This document shows, one piece after another, positions 38,577 through 47,517 of a DNA stretch of 64,000 bases (its first letter is position 1; the number at the start of each line of letters is the position of its first letter). The notes under the pieces were generated by a model. That model had not been told where the DNA came from and did no database searches. It worked only from the letters and a program-made list of their open reading frames with translations. The DNA is from Methylobacterium sp. J-070 (lineage in GTDB: Bacteria; Pseudomonadota; Alphaproteobacteria; Rhizobiales; Beijerinckiaceae), in NCBI RefSeq assembly GCF_022829385.1, contig NZ_JAKSXX010000166.1:24447-88446 (forward strand). The letters run 5' to 3'. The position numbers and the translations under genes were made by a program.

Positions 38577-41500
38577 CACTCTCCGGCCGACAATGCCGCT
38601 TCTCCGCCCCGCCCGGCGCGTCTGCGGCGGTCGAGCACCCTGTGCCGGAGGCGATCGAGGGTGAGGTAGACGACGGGGGTGGTGTAGAGGGTCAGGATCT
38701 GGCTCACGATCAAGCCGCCGACGATGGCGATGCCCAGGGGCCGGCGCAGCTCCGCGCCCTCGCCGTTGGCCAGGATCAGCGGCACGGCCCCGAGCATGGC
38801 CGCCAGCGTGGTCATCATGATCGGTCGGAAGCGCAGGAGACAGGCCTCGCGGATCGCGTCCACGGGATTCGCCCCCTGGGTCCGCTCCGCGTCGATCGCC
38901 ACGTCGATCATCATGATCGCGTTCTTCTTCACGATGCCGATGAGCAGGAACACCGCGATCAGCGCGATGATGGTGAAGTCGGTGCCGGTGACCAGCAGGG
39001 CCAGCACCGCGCCGACGCCGGCGGACGGCAGCGTCGACAGGATCGTGAGCGGGTGCACGAAGCTCTCGTACAGGATCCCCAGCACCGCGTAGACCGCCAG
39101 GATCGCCGCCAGGATCAGCAGCGGCTGGCGCGAGGCCGAGGCGATGTAGTTCTTGGCCGCGCCGGCATACTCGCCGTGGATCGTGGCCGGCAGACGCAGG
39201 GACGCCATCGCCCGGTCGATCGCCTCGGTGGCGTCCGACAGGCTCTTGCCCGGGGCGAGGTTGAACGAGACCGTGGTCGCCACGAACAGGCCCTGGTGGC
39301 TCACCTGCACGGGGGCGTTGCCGGGGGCGATCCGCGCGAAGGCCGAGAGCGGAACCATCGTCTCCTTGGCGGCCGAGACCGGGGCGCTCGACGAGGCCCC
39401 GCCCTTGGAGGCCGCGATGGCGTTGGCCGAGGCGTTGCGGGCCGAATCGGACGCGATGGCGGCGGCGTTCGAGGCGGTGTCGGCCGTGCTGGCGGAGGCG
39501 GCGGCCGTCGCCGCGACGGCGCCCGCACCGCCCGAGGTGCCGCCGACGGCTCCGGTGCCCGTGGCCGCACCGGCCGCCGGGAGGCCGCTGCCCGGGCTGC
39601 TGGTGCCGGTCGCCGCGTTGGTGTTGACGCTCCCGCCGGCCGCCACCGTGCCGGCCACCGCGTTGGTGGTGGCCGAGCCCGCGGCATTGCCCCCGGAGGT
39701 CGAGACGTAGATCTGCTTCAGGGTCTCGGGCGTCTCCAGGTAGCGCGGGGCGATCTCCATCACGACATGGTACTGGTTCAACGGGTTGTAGATGGTCGAG
39801 ACCTGGCGCTGGCCGAAGGCGTCGTAGAGGGTGTTGTCGATCTTGTTCGGGGTGATGCCGTAGCGGAACGCCGTCGCCCGGTCGATCTCCACCCGGGTCT
39901 CCAGCCCGCCCTCCTGCTGGTCGGAGGTCACGTCGACGAAGGTCGGATCCTTCTGCAGGGCGGCCAGCAGCTTCGGGGCGGCGGCGAACAGCTCCTCGGC
40001 GGTATCGCCCTGCAGGGTGTACTGATACTGGGCGAAGCTCTGGCGGCCGCCCATCTGCAGGTCCTGGCGCGGGAAGACGTAGAGGCGCGCCCCCGCCACC
40101 TGGGCGAGCTTCGGCCGCAGCCGCGCCATGACGGCGGAGATCGGCGCCCGCTGGTTGAGCGGCTTCAGGCCGACGAACACGTTGGCCGAGTTGGTGCCGC
40201 GCCCGCCCGTGAAGCCCACGACGCTCTCGACCGCCGGGTCCGCGCCGACGATCGCGGTCGCGTGCTTGAGCTTGGCCTCCATGGACTGGAACGAGATGCG
40301 CTGGTCGGCCTGGACGCCGCCCATCATCTGGCCGGTGTCCTGCTCGGGGAAGAAGCCCTTCGGGACGATCACGTAGAGGTAGACGTTGAGGCCGACCGTG
40401 GCGAGCAGGGTGAGCAGCACGAGGCGCGGATGGGCGAGCGCCACCGCGAGGGTCCGCGCGTAGCCGTCGAGCAGCCGGGAGAAGCCCCCCTCCAGGAGCC
40501 GGATCAGCAGGTTCGGCCGGTGCCCCGGCGCGGGTCCCCCGTCGGGGCCGTGCCCCTCGGCCCGGAGCAGCCGGGCGCACATCATCGGCGTCGTGGTGAG
40601 CGACAGCACCAGGGAGATCAGGATCGACAGGGACAGGGTGACGGAGAATTCCTGGAAGATGCGGCCGACGAGGCCGCCCATCAGCAGGATCGGCAGGAAC
40701 ACCGCGATGAGCGACAGGCTCATCGAGATGACCGTGAAGCCGACCTCCCGGGCGCCGATCAGCGCCGCCTGGAGCCTCGGCTTGCCCGCCTCGATGTGCC
40801 GCTGGACGTTCTCCAGCACCACGATGGCGTCGTCGACCACGAAGCCGGTGCCGATGATCAGCGCGGTGAGCGAGAGGATGTTGAGCGAGTAGCCGAGCAG
40901 ATACATCGCCGAGAAGGTGCCGATGATCGAGATCGGCACGGCGACGGCCGGGATCAGCGTGGCCCGCCAGGAGCGCAGGAAGGCGAACACCACCAGGATC
41001 ACGAGGCCGACCGCCACCAGGAGCGTCTCCTCGGTGGCCGACAGGGAGGCGCGGATCGTGGCGCTGCGGTCGCCGGTGAGCTTGATGTCGATGCCGCCCG
41101 GCAGCGCCGCGGTGATCTGCGGCAGCGCCTCCTTCACGGCGTTGATGGTCTCGACCACGTTGGCGCCGGGCTGCTTGTAGACGAACAGCAGCACGCCGGG
41201 CTTGCCGTTGACGATGCCGAGGTTGCGCTTGTCCTCGACGCCGTCGAGCACTTGGCCGACATCGGTGAGCTTCACCGCGGCGCCGTTCCGGTAGGCCACG
41301 ATGATGTCGCGGTAATCGGCGGCCGTCCGGCCCTGATCGTTGGCGTAGAGCTGGTAGCGGCGGTCGCCGGCGTCGATCTCGCCCTTGGGCGAGTTGGCGT
41401 TGGCCGAGGCGAGCGCGGCCCGGATGCCTTCGAGGCCGATGCCGTAGTTGAACAGGGCGGTGGGATCGAGCTCGACCCGCACCGCCGGCAGGGACGAGCC

Positions 41501-42034
41501 GCCGATATCGACGTTGCCGACCCCGGGCAGCTGCGACAGCTTCTGCTGCACCACCGTGGCGGCGGAATCATAGACCTGGCCCCGGGTGAGCGTCTCCGAG
41601 GTCATGCCCAGGATGATGATCGGCGTGTCGGCGGGGTTGAACTTCCGATAGGTCGGGTTCTGACGCAGGGCGGTGGGGAGGTCGGCCCGGGCGGCGTTGA
41701 TGGCGGCCTGGACGTCGCGGGCGGCCCCGTCGATGTCGCGGTTGAGGCCGAACAGCAGCACGATCCGGGTGGAGCCCAGGGTGTTGGTCGACGTCATCTC
41801 GTTGACGTCCGCGATGGCGCCGAGCCGCCGCTCCAGGGGCGCCGCCACGGTGGTGGCCATGGTGTCGGGGGAGGCGCCGGGCATCTGCGCCTGGACCAGG
41901 ATGACGGGGAAGTCGATCTGCGGCAGCGGCGCCACCGGCAGCTTCAGGAAGGCGAACAGCCCGGCGAGCAGCACGCCGATGGTGAGCAGCGTGGTCGCCA
42001 CCGGCCGCCGGATGAACGGCTCGGAGATGTTCAC
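38576..42034 (-). CDS. mdtC: RND efflux pump, MdtC-like, with a large low-complexity insert
   Basis: An 1152-residue inner-membrane proton-drug antiporter with twelve membrane helices. It starts MNISEPFIRRPVATTLLTIG and shows the TM4 acidic motif GFVVDDAIVVLENV. It is about 110 residues longer than usual: between LKQIYVST (about 776) and MVPLSAFARIAPG (about 891) there is a Gly/Ala/Ser/Thr/Asn-rich stretch without aromatic residues, in a periplasmic docking-domain loop. The start overlaps the mdtB-like stop (ATGA). In MdtABC systems the two pumps form a heterotrimer. Confidence 0.92.
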   Translation of the reverse strand: MNISEPFIRRPVATTLLTIGVLLAGLFAFLKLPVAPLPQIDFPVILVQAQMPGASPDTMATTVAAPLERRLGAIADVNEMTSTNTLGSTRIVLLFGLNRDIDGAARDVQAAINAARADLPTALRQNPTYRKFNPADTPIIILGMTSETLTRGQVYDSAATVVQQKLSQLPGVGNVDIGGSSLPAVRVELDPTALFNYGIGLEGIRAALASANANSPKGEIDAGDRRYQLYANDQGRTAADYRDIIVAYRNGAAVKLTDVGQVLDGVEDKRNLGIVNGKPGVLLFVYKQPGANVVETINAVKEALPQITAALPGGIDIKLTGDRSATIRASLSATEETLLVAVGLVILVVFAFLRSWRATLIPAVAVPISIIGTFSAMYLLGYSLNILSLTALIIGTGFVVDDAIVVLENVQRHIEAGKPRLQAALIGAREVGFTVISMSLSLIAVFLPILLMGGLVGRIFQEFSVTLSLSILISLVLSLTTTPMMCARLLRAEGHGPDGGPAPGHRPNLLIRLLEGGFSRLLDGYARTLAVALAHPRLVLLTLLATVGLNVYLYVIVPKGFFPEQDTGQMMGGVQADQRISFQSMEAKLKHATAIVGADPAVESVVGFTGGRGTNSANVFVGLKPLNQRAPISAVMARLRPKLAQVAGARLYVFPRQDLQMGGRQSFAQYQYTLQGDTAEELFAAAPKLLAALQKDPTFVDVTSDQQEGGLETRVEIDRATAFRYGITPNKIDNTLYDAFGQRQVSTIYNPLNQYHVVMEIAPRYLETPETLKQIYVSTSGGNAAGSATTNAVAGTVAAGGSVNTNAATGTSSPGSGLPAAGAATGTGAVGGTSGGAGAVAATAAASASTADTASNAAAIASDSARNASANAIAASKGGASSSAPVSAAKETMVPLSAFARIAPGNAPVQVSHQGLFVATTVSFNLAPGKSLSDATEAIDRAMASLRLPATIHGEYAGAAKNYIASASRQPLLILAAILAVYAVLGILYESFVHPLTILSTLPSAGVGAVLALLVTGTDFTIIALIAVFLLIGIVKKNAIMMIDVAIDAERTQGANPVDAIREACLLRFRPIMMTTLAAMLGAVPLILANGEGAELRRPLGIAIVGGLIVSQILTLYTTPVVYLTLDRLRHRVLDRRRRAGRGGEAALSAGE

Positions 42035-45000
42035 GGCAGCGCCTCGCCGGCCGCGAGATCGGGATCCCGCCGCCCCGCGATCCGCCGCTCGAGCCGGTCG
42101 AACGCCAGATAGATCACCGGCGTGGTGAACAGCGTCAGCACCTGGCTGACGATGAGGCCGCCCGCGATGCAGATCCCGAGCGGCTGGCGCAGCTCCGAGC
42201 CGACGCCGGTGCCCAGGATCAGCGGCACCGCGGCGAAGAGCGCCGCCAGCGTCGTCATCAGGATCGGCCGGAAGCGCAGCAGGCAGGCCTGGAAGATCGC
42301 CTCGCGGGGCTCCAGCCCGTCCTCGCGCTCCGCCTGGAGGGCGAAGTCGATCATCATGATGGCGTTCTTCTTCACGATGCCGATCAGCAGCACGATGCCG
42401 ATCACCGCGATGATGTCGAGCGACAGGCCGAACAGCATCAGCCCGAGGAGCGCCCCGATCCCCGCCGACGGCAGCGTCGACAGGATGGTGATCGGGTGGA
42501 TGAAGCTCTCGTAGAGCACGCCCAGCACGATGTAGACGGTGACGATCGCCGCCAGCACCAGGAACAGCTCGTTGCCCAGCGCCGACTGGAAGGCGAAGAC
42601 CGAACCCTGTGGCACCACCCGGAACGAGGCCGGCAGCCCGATCTCGGCCTTGACCCGGTCAATCGCCTCCACCGCCTGCCCGAGGGCGGCGCCCGGGGCG
42701 AGGTTGAACGACACGGTGGTGGCGGGGAACTGGCCGAGATGCGAGATCAGGAGCGGCGCCCGCCGCTCGCTGATCCGCGCCACCGCGGAGAGCGGCACCT
42801 GTCCGTTGGTCGCCGTGGACGAGGGCAGGTAGATCGTCTCGAGGCTGCGCAGGGTCGTGTGCAGCTTCGGATCGGCCTCCAGGATCACCCGGTACTGGTT
42901 GGACTGGGTGAAGATCGTCGAGATGATCCGCTGGCCGAAGGCGTCGTAGAGCGCGTTGTCGATGGTGGCCGGGGTGATGCCGTAGCGGCCGGCGGTGGGC
43001 CGGTCGATGGTTACGTAGGCGGCGAGCCCCTGGCCCTGGTGGTCGCTGGCCACGTCCGTGACCACGGGCGACGTCGCCAGCGCCTCGGTGAAGCGCGGCA
43101 CCCAGGTCTCGAAATCGTCGATGTTCGGGCTCTCCAGGATGACCTGGTACTGGGTCGCCGAGACCGCGGTGTCGATGGTCAGGTCCTGGACCGGCTGCAT
43201 GTAGAGCCGGACGCCGGGCTCGCCCGCGGCCGCCGCCGAGATCCGCCGGATGATCGCGCTGGCGGATTCCGTGCGCGCCTCCCGGGGCTTCAGGTTGATC
43301 AGCATCCGGCCGGAATTGAGCGTGACGTTCTGGCCGTCGACGCCGATGAACGAGGACAGGCTGGCGACGTCCGGATCCCGGAGGACGATCTCGGCCATCC
43401 GCTGCTGGCGCTCGGCCATCGCCCCGTAGGAGACCGACTGGTCCGCCTGCGTGATGCCCTGGATCACCCCCGTGTCCTGCACGGGGAAGAAGCCCTTCGG
43501 GATGACCACGAACAGGTAGGCGGTGAGCGCCAGCGTCCCGAGGGCCACCAGCAGCGTCAGGCCCTGGTGGTCCAGGACGACGCGCAGGGAGCGGCCGTAG
43601 GACGCGATGGTGCCGTCGATCGCGCGCCGGCCCAGGCGGGCGATCACGCCCTCGCGGCGGACCTGCGTCTCCGGCGCGTGCTTCAGGAGCCGCGCGCACA
43701 GCATCGGCACCAGGGTCAGCGAGACCACGGCCGAGATGATGATGGTCGCCGCCAGCGTGATGGCGAACTCATGGAACAGGCGCCCGACCACGTCGCCCAT
43801 GAACAGGAGCGGGATCAGCACGGCGATCAGCGAGACCGTGAGCGAGATGATGGTGAAGCCGATCTCGCGGGAGCCCTTCAGCGCCGCCTCCAGGGGCGAG
43901 TCCCCGGCCTCCACGTGGCGGGCGATGTTCTCGATCACCACGATGGCGTCGTCGACCACGAAGCCGGTGGCGATGGTCAGCGCCATCAGCGACAGGTTGT
44001 CGAGGGAGAAGCCGTAGAGATCCATCACCGACAGGGCGCCGACCAGCGACAGGGGCACCGACAGGCTCGGGATCAGGGTCGCCGACAGGCTGCGCAGGAA
44101 CAGGAAGATCACCAGCACCACCAGCGCGATGGCGAGGCCCAGCTCGAACTGCACGTCCTCCACGGAGGCGCGGATCGTGGTGGTGCGGTCGGTGAGCGGC
44201 GCCACCGCCACGGCGGTCGGCAGGCTCGCCTGGAGCTGCGGCAGCAGGGATTTGATCTTGTCGACGGTCGCGATGACGTTGGCGCCCGGCTGGCGCTGGA
44301 TGTTGAGGATCACCGCCGGCGTCGCGTCGGCCCAGGCCCCGAGCTTGGTGTTCTCCGGCCCCTCGACCACGTCGGCCACCTCGGAGAGCATCACCGGGGC
44401 GCCGTTGCGGTAGGCGATGATCGCGGCGTTGTAGGCCTTCGGGTCGCGGATCTGGTCGTTGGCGTTGATCGCGTAGGATTGCTTGGGCCCGTCGATGGTG
44501 CCCTTGGGCGTGTTGACGTTGAGGTTGGTGATGGTGGTGCGCAGGTCGTCGATGTTGAGCCCGTAGGCGGCGAGCGCCCGGGCGTTGAACCGGACCCGCA
44601 CGGCCGGGCGCTGCCCGCCCGAGATGCTCACCAGCCCGACGCCCGCCACCTGGCTGATCTTCTGCGCGAGCCGCGACTCCGCGAGATCCCGCACCTGGGT
44701 GAGCGGCAGGGTCTTGGAGGTCAGCGCCAGGGTCAGGACCGGGGCGTCCGCCGGGTTGACCTTGGCGTAGATCGGGGGCGCCGGGAGATCCGAGGGCAGC
44801 AGGTTGCCGGCGGCGTTGATCGCCGCCTGGACCTGCTGCTCGGCGATGTCGAGGGGCAATTCCAGGCTGAACTGCAGGGTGATGACCGAGGCGCCCGCCG
44901 AGGATTGCGAGGTCATCTGGTTGAGGTTGGCGAGCTGGCCGAACTGCCGCTCCAGCGGCGCCGTAACCGAGGAGGTCATCACCTCGGGGCTGGCGCCGGG

Positions 45001-45153
45001 ATAGAAGGTCTGGACCTGGATCGTCGGGTAGTCGACGGCCGGCAGCGCCGAGATCGGCAGGTTCAGATACGACACGCCGCCGACGATTAGGATCGCCAGC
45101 ATCAGGAGGGTCGTCGCCACCGGGCGGAGGATGAACAGGCGGGACGGGTTCAT
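42031..45153 (-). CDS. mdtB: RND efflux pump, MdtB-like
   Basis: A 1040-residue RND permease of normal length. It starts MNPSRLFILRPVATTLLMLA and has ATGFVVDDAIVVIENIARHV in TM4 and YPTIQVQTFYPGASPEVM in the porter domain. The loop that is expanded in the next gene is of ordinary size here (LPSSTATNGQVPLSAVARI). With the MdtC-like protein it probably forms a mixed pump for drugs, bile-salt-like or plant compounds. It overlaps the next gene by four bases. A 220-base gap with a repeat separates it from the fusion-protein gene. Confidence 0.93.
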   Translation of the reverse strand: MNPSRLFILRPVATTLLMLAILIVGGVSYLNLPISALPAVDYPTIQVQTFYPGASPEVMTSSVTAPLERQFGQLANLNQMTSQSSAGASVITLQFSLELPLDIAEQQVQAAINAAGNLLPSDLPAPPIYAKVNPADAPVLTLALTSKTLPLTQVRDLAESRLAQKISQVAGVGLVSISGGQRPAVRVRFNARALAAYGLNIDDLRTTITNLNVNTPKGTIDGPKQSYAINANDQIRDPKAYNAAIIAYRNGAPVMLSEVADVVEGPENTKLGAWADATPAVILNIQRQPGANVIATVDKIKSLLPQLQASLPTAVAVAPLTDRTTTIRASVEDVQFELGLAIALVVLVIFLFLRSLSATLIPSLSVPLSLVGALSVMDLYGFSLDNLSLMALTIATGFVVDDAIVVIENIARHVEAGDSPLEAALKGSREIGFTIISLTVSLIAVLIPLLFMGDVVGRLFHEFAITLAATIIISAVVSLTLVPMLCARLLKHAPETQVRREGVIARLGRRAIDGTIASYGRSLRVVLDHQGLTLLVALGTLALTAYLFVVIPKGFFPVQDTGVIQGITQADQSVSYGAMAERQQRMAEIVLRDPDVASLSSFIGVDGQNVTLNSGRMLINLKPREARTESASAIIRRISAAAAGEPGVRLYMQPVQDLTIDTAVSATQYQVILESPNIDDFETWVPRFTEALATSPVVTDVASDHQGQGLAAYVTIDRPTAGRYGITPATIDNALYDAFGQRIISTIFTQSNQYRVILEADPKLHTTLRSLETIYLPSSTATNGQVPLSAVARISERRAPLLISHLGQFPATTVSFNLAPGAALGQAVEAIDRVKAEIGLPASFRVVPQGSVFAFQSALGNELFLVLAAIVTVYIVLGVLYESFIHPITILSTLPSAGIGALLGLMLFGLSLDIIAVIGIVLLIGIVKKNAIMMIDFALQAEREDGLEPREAIFQACLLRFRPILMTTLAALFAAVPLILGTGVGSELRQPLGICIAGGLIVSQVLTLFTTPVIYLAFDRLERRIAGRRDPDLAAGEALP

Positions 45154-45164
45154 GGCGCGCGCGC

Positions 45165-45352
45165 CCTATCCCTCCCCCCTCTGCGGGGGCGGGTACCCGG
45201 CGCAGCAGGGGGGGAGAGGGGAGCGACGCTTCCATAAGGGGCGCAGCCTTGATGAAGGCCAGCGCCCTCGCCGGTACCGTCGCTCCCCTCTACCGACCCC
45301 TGCTGACGCAGGGGCCACCCTCCCCCGCAGACGGGGGAGGAAGGGAAGCGGC
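45165..45352. repeat. Composite dispersed GC-rich palindromic repeat, two inverted copies inside the efflux operon
   Basis: A copy at about 45165-45225 (CCCTCCCCCCTCTGCGGGGG.. then GGGAGAGGGGAGCGACG) is followed, after about 50 bases, by an inverted copy at about 45283-45352 (CGTCGCTCCCCTC.. CCCTCCCCCGCAGACGGGGG). The arrangement mirrors 790-962. It separates the mdtA-like and mdtB-like genes and could lower readthrough or protect the upstream mRNA. Confidence 0.7.
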
Positions 45353-45373
45353 TATCGTGCGCCAGATCCGAAC

Positions 45374-46741
45374 TCACTGCGCCTGACGGCGCCGGTGCCG
45401 ACGACCGCCCTCCGTTGCGCCCTGCGAGTCCGTCGCCGCGGCGTCGGCCGGTTTCGCCTCGGCAGCCTTGCCGTCGCCGGCCGCCGCCTGGGCGCCCTCG
45501 GTGATCCGCACCGGGGCCCCGTCCTTCAGCCGGTCGGTGCCGTCGGTGACGACGCGGTCGCCCGGGTTGAGGCCCGAGGCCACCACGGTGCTGGTCCCGT
45601 CGGTCTCGCCGGTCTTGACCGGCCGGACCGCGACCTTGCTGTCCCCGTCCATCAGGTAGACGTAGGTGCCGGGCGTGCCCTGGAGCAGGCTGGCGTTGGG
45701 CACCAGCGTCGCGTTCCGCACCGTGTCGACGGTGAGCTTGGCGTTGACGAACTGGTTGGGGAACAGCTCCTCGTCGGCGTTGTCGAACAGGGCCCGCAGC
45801 TTCACCGTGCCGGTGGTCGTGTCGATCTGGTTGTCGACCGTGTCGAGCCGGCCGGTGGCGATCTCGTGGGCGTCGCCGCGGTCGTAGGCCCGCACGGTGA
45901 GCTTCGCGCCCGCCCGCACCTGGCGCATCACCCGCGCCACGTCGTCCTCCGGCAGGGTGAAGAGCACCGAGATCGGGTGGAGCTGGGTCACCACCACGAT
46001 CGCCGTGGAGGCGGCCGAGATGTAGTTGCCCTGATCGACCTGCCGCAGGCCGACCCGCCCCTCCACCGGGGAGGTGATGTGCGTGTAGGCGATGTTGAGC
46101 TTCTGCTGGTCGACCAGCGCCTGATCGGCCGCGACGGTGCCCTCGTTCTGCTTCACCAGGGCGGCCTGGGTGTCGACGTTCTGCTTCGAGATGGAGTCCT
46201 GCCGGTTCAGGGTCTGGTAGCGCTGCAGGTCGAGCTTGGCGTTCTGCAGCAGGGCCTGGTCGCGGGCAAGCTGGCCCTGGTACTGGGCGAGGAGCGCCTC
46301 GTAGGGGCGGGAATCGATCTGGGCGAGTTCGTCGCCGGCCTTGACCGCCTGGCCCTCGCGGAACTTCACCTGCGTGAGGTAGCCGCTGATCTGCGATTTC
46401 ACCGTCACGGTGGCGAGGGGCGTCACCGTGCCGAGGCCCTGCAGCACCACGGGCATGTCGCCGGTCGTGACCGCCGCGATGCCCACCGCCTGCGGCATGT
46501 CGGAGCCGCCGCCGTGCCGACCGCCGCGGCCGCCGGTCCGGGTCGCCGTGGCGGGCTCCGCGCCCTTGTCGGTGCGGGCCTCGTACCAGCGATGGCCGAT
46601 CGCCCCGGCGCCCGCGAGCAGCACCAGGATGACCAGCCAGCGGATCGGCCGGAAGCGCCGCGACCGGACATCGCGCGCGGGTGCCTCGCCGGGTTGATAG
46701 GCGCGGGCCGTGTCGGTCCGGATCGGTGAACTCTCGTTCAT
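45374..46741 (-). CDS. mdtA: RND pump periplasmic membrane-fusion protein, MdtA-like
   Basis: A 455-residue adaptor. An N-terminal membrane anchor (about 31-50, WLVILVLLAGAGAIG) is followed by a Gly/Arg-rich stretch. The lipoyl halves (LGTVTPLATVTVKSQISGYL and SPVEGRVGLRQVDQGNYI) flank a coiled-coil hairpin (YQGQLARDQALLQNAKLDLQ). Beta-barrel and membrane-proximal domains follow, and the tail is rich in Ala and basic residues. It bridges the RND pumps to the outer-membrane factor and is the first gene of the four-gene operon 46741-36972. Confidence 0.93.
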   Translation of the reverse strand: MNESSPIRTDTARAYQPGEAPARDVRSRRFRPIRWLVILVLLAGAGAIGHRWYEARTDKGAEPATATRTGGRGGRHGGGSDMPQAVGIAAVTTGDMPVVLQGLGTVTPLATVTVKSQISGYLTQVKFREGQAVKAGDELAQIDSRPYEALLAQYQGQLARDQALLQNAKLDLQRYQTLNRQDSISKQNVDTQAALVKQNEGTVAADQALVDQQKLNIAYTHITSPVEGRVGLRQVDQGNYISAASTAIVVVTQLHPISVLFTLPEDDVARVMRQVRAGAKLTVRAYDRGDAHEIATGRLDTVDNQIDTTTGTVKLRALFDNADEELFPNQFVNAKLTVDTVRNATLVPNASLLQGTPGTYVYLMDGDSKVAVRPVKTGETDGTSTVVASGLNPGDRVVTDGTDRLKDGAPVRITEGAQAAAGDGKAAEAKPADAAATDSQGATEGGRRHRRRQAQ

Positions 46742-46980
46742 GCCTGACTAGAGCACAGCCCGGTCGCCTGCGCGACCGTCGGCACCCTATCCCTCGCTGT
46801 CGAAGCCCCCATTCCGGCCCCCTGCGACGCCGCGTCCTGCTGCGCCCCGGAGACCCGCATGGCGGGAGCGTAAGCCCATAAAGCTGTCCGGAACCCGAAC
46901 GGCTCCTTACCGCGGCGACATGTTCACCGCGCGGCGTATCCGGTGCCTGCCCAATGCGCCGCCACTAGGGCGGCGAGGTT

Positions 46981-47157
46981 TCAGTCGTGTTGCTGCGATC
47001 CGCCGGTGGAGTCCGGGGGGCCATAGGCCCGCAGCACCGCGCGGAAGGCGGCATCCACCGGGGTGACCGCGACGGCGCGGCGCAGACCGATCCCGAGGCC
47101 GCCGACCAGAACGGCCAGGAGCAGACAGCCGAGGAGGCGGGGTGATGTCGTCCGCAT
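46981..47157 (-). CDS. Small single-pass membrane or secreted protein
   Basis: A 58-residue frame from an ATG with GGAAGCGAC just upstream. It has Arg at 7, a hydrophobic segment at about 8-25 (LLGCLLLAVLVGGLGIGL), then a short polar part ending DSTGGSQQHD. The start spacing and signal-like segment suggest a real gene. It lies immediately beyond the two-hairpin element at 47201-47307 on the same strand, which could be its leader. No family recognised. Confidence 0.5.
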   Translation of the reverse strand: MRTTSPRLLGCLLLAVLVGGLGIGLRRAVAVTPVDAAFRAVLRAYGPPDSTGGSQQHD

Positions 47158-47200
47158 GTCGCTTCCGGGGTTCCGGGCCGGCCGGCCCCGGACATGACGA

Positions 47201-47307
47201 AAGGGCCACCGACCCGCAAGTCGATGGCCCTTCGTGAGGACCGGAGCAGCACCCGCCGCTGGGGCGAGGGGGCGAAGCCCTATCGGTGAGGGTGCTGCTC
47301 CGGCCGT
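47201..47307 (-). ncRNA. Candidate small RNA or structured leader with two hairpins
   Basis: On the minus strand a promoter-like TTGACA (47341-47336), 16 bases, and TAGGTT (47319-47314) precede a 14-bp perfect stem (CCGGAGCAGCACCC at 47241-47254 paired with 47290-47303) enclosing 35 bases. A second 13-bp stem follows (47201-47213 with 47220-47232, loop six bases), then TTTCGTC. The second stem has a C:A mismatch in plus-strand RNA that becomes G:U in minus-strand RNA, favouring minus-strand transcription. It does not match SRP, 6S or SAM-II signatures I know. Confidence 0.45.
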
Positions 47308-47328
47308 GCCCTCAACCTACGATACGAG

Positions 47329-47350
47329 TGATGAATGTCAACATTCGTCA
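47329..47350. promoter_or_regulatory. Inverted-repeat operator candidate between the small-RNA promoter and the aminotransferase gene
   Basis: TGATGAATGT (47329-47338) and ACATTCGTCA (47341-47350) form a 10-base inverted repeat with one mismatch around CA. It covers the proposed minus-strand -35 box and lies about 170 bases upstream of the aminotransferase start. Binding here could control both directions. The rest of 47351-47517 holds only a 15-base direct repeat (47454-47483). Confidence 0.45.
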
Positions 47351-47517
47351 GCCGCACTCAGTGTGTCGGAAACCGGGTCTGTGCGGCGGCACACATTCCG
47401 CAAGACGCGGCGCTCATGGTAGAGGCCGGCCGCGCCACGCCTTGCCGTTTCACGATCTGCCTTGCCGAGATCTGCCATGCCGAGCCCCCAGAAGCCCCGA
47501 GCCGCGCGCCGCGCCGC

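Noticed and set aside
38561..42112. A 1183-codon open frame on the plus strand opposite the RND pump
   Set aside because: It is antisense to a clearly conserved RND gene, rich in Arg/Gly/His/Asp without domains, and lacks a ribosome-binding site. Similar antisense frames lie over mdtB, phaZ, glmM and ftsH.
47201..47307. SRP (4.5S) RNA or 6S RNA
   Set aside because: The conserved SRP domain IV loop (GGAA tetraloop with AGCAGCC side) is absent, and the overall fold is not the long bulged hairpin of 6S RNA. GAGCAGCACC alone is not enough.
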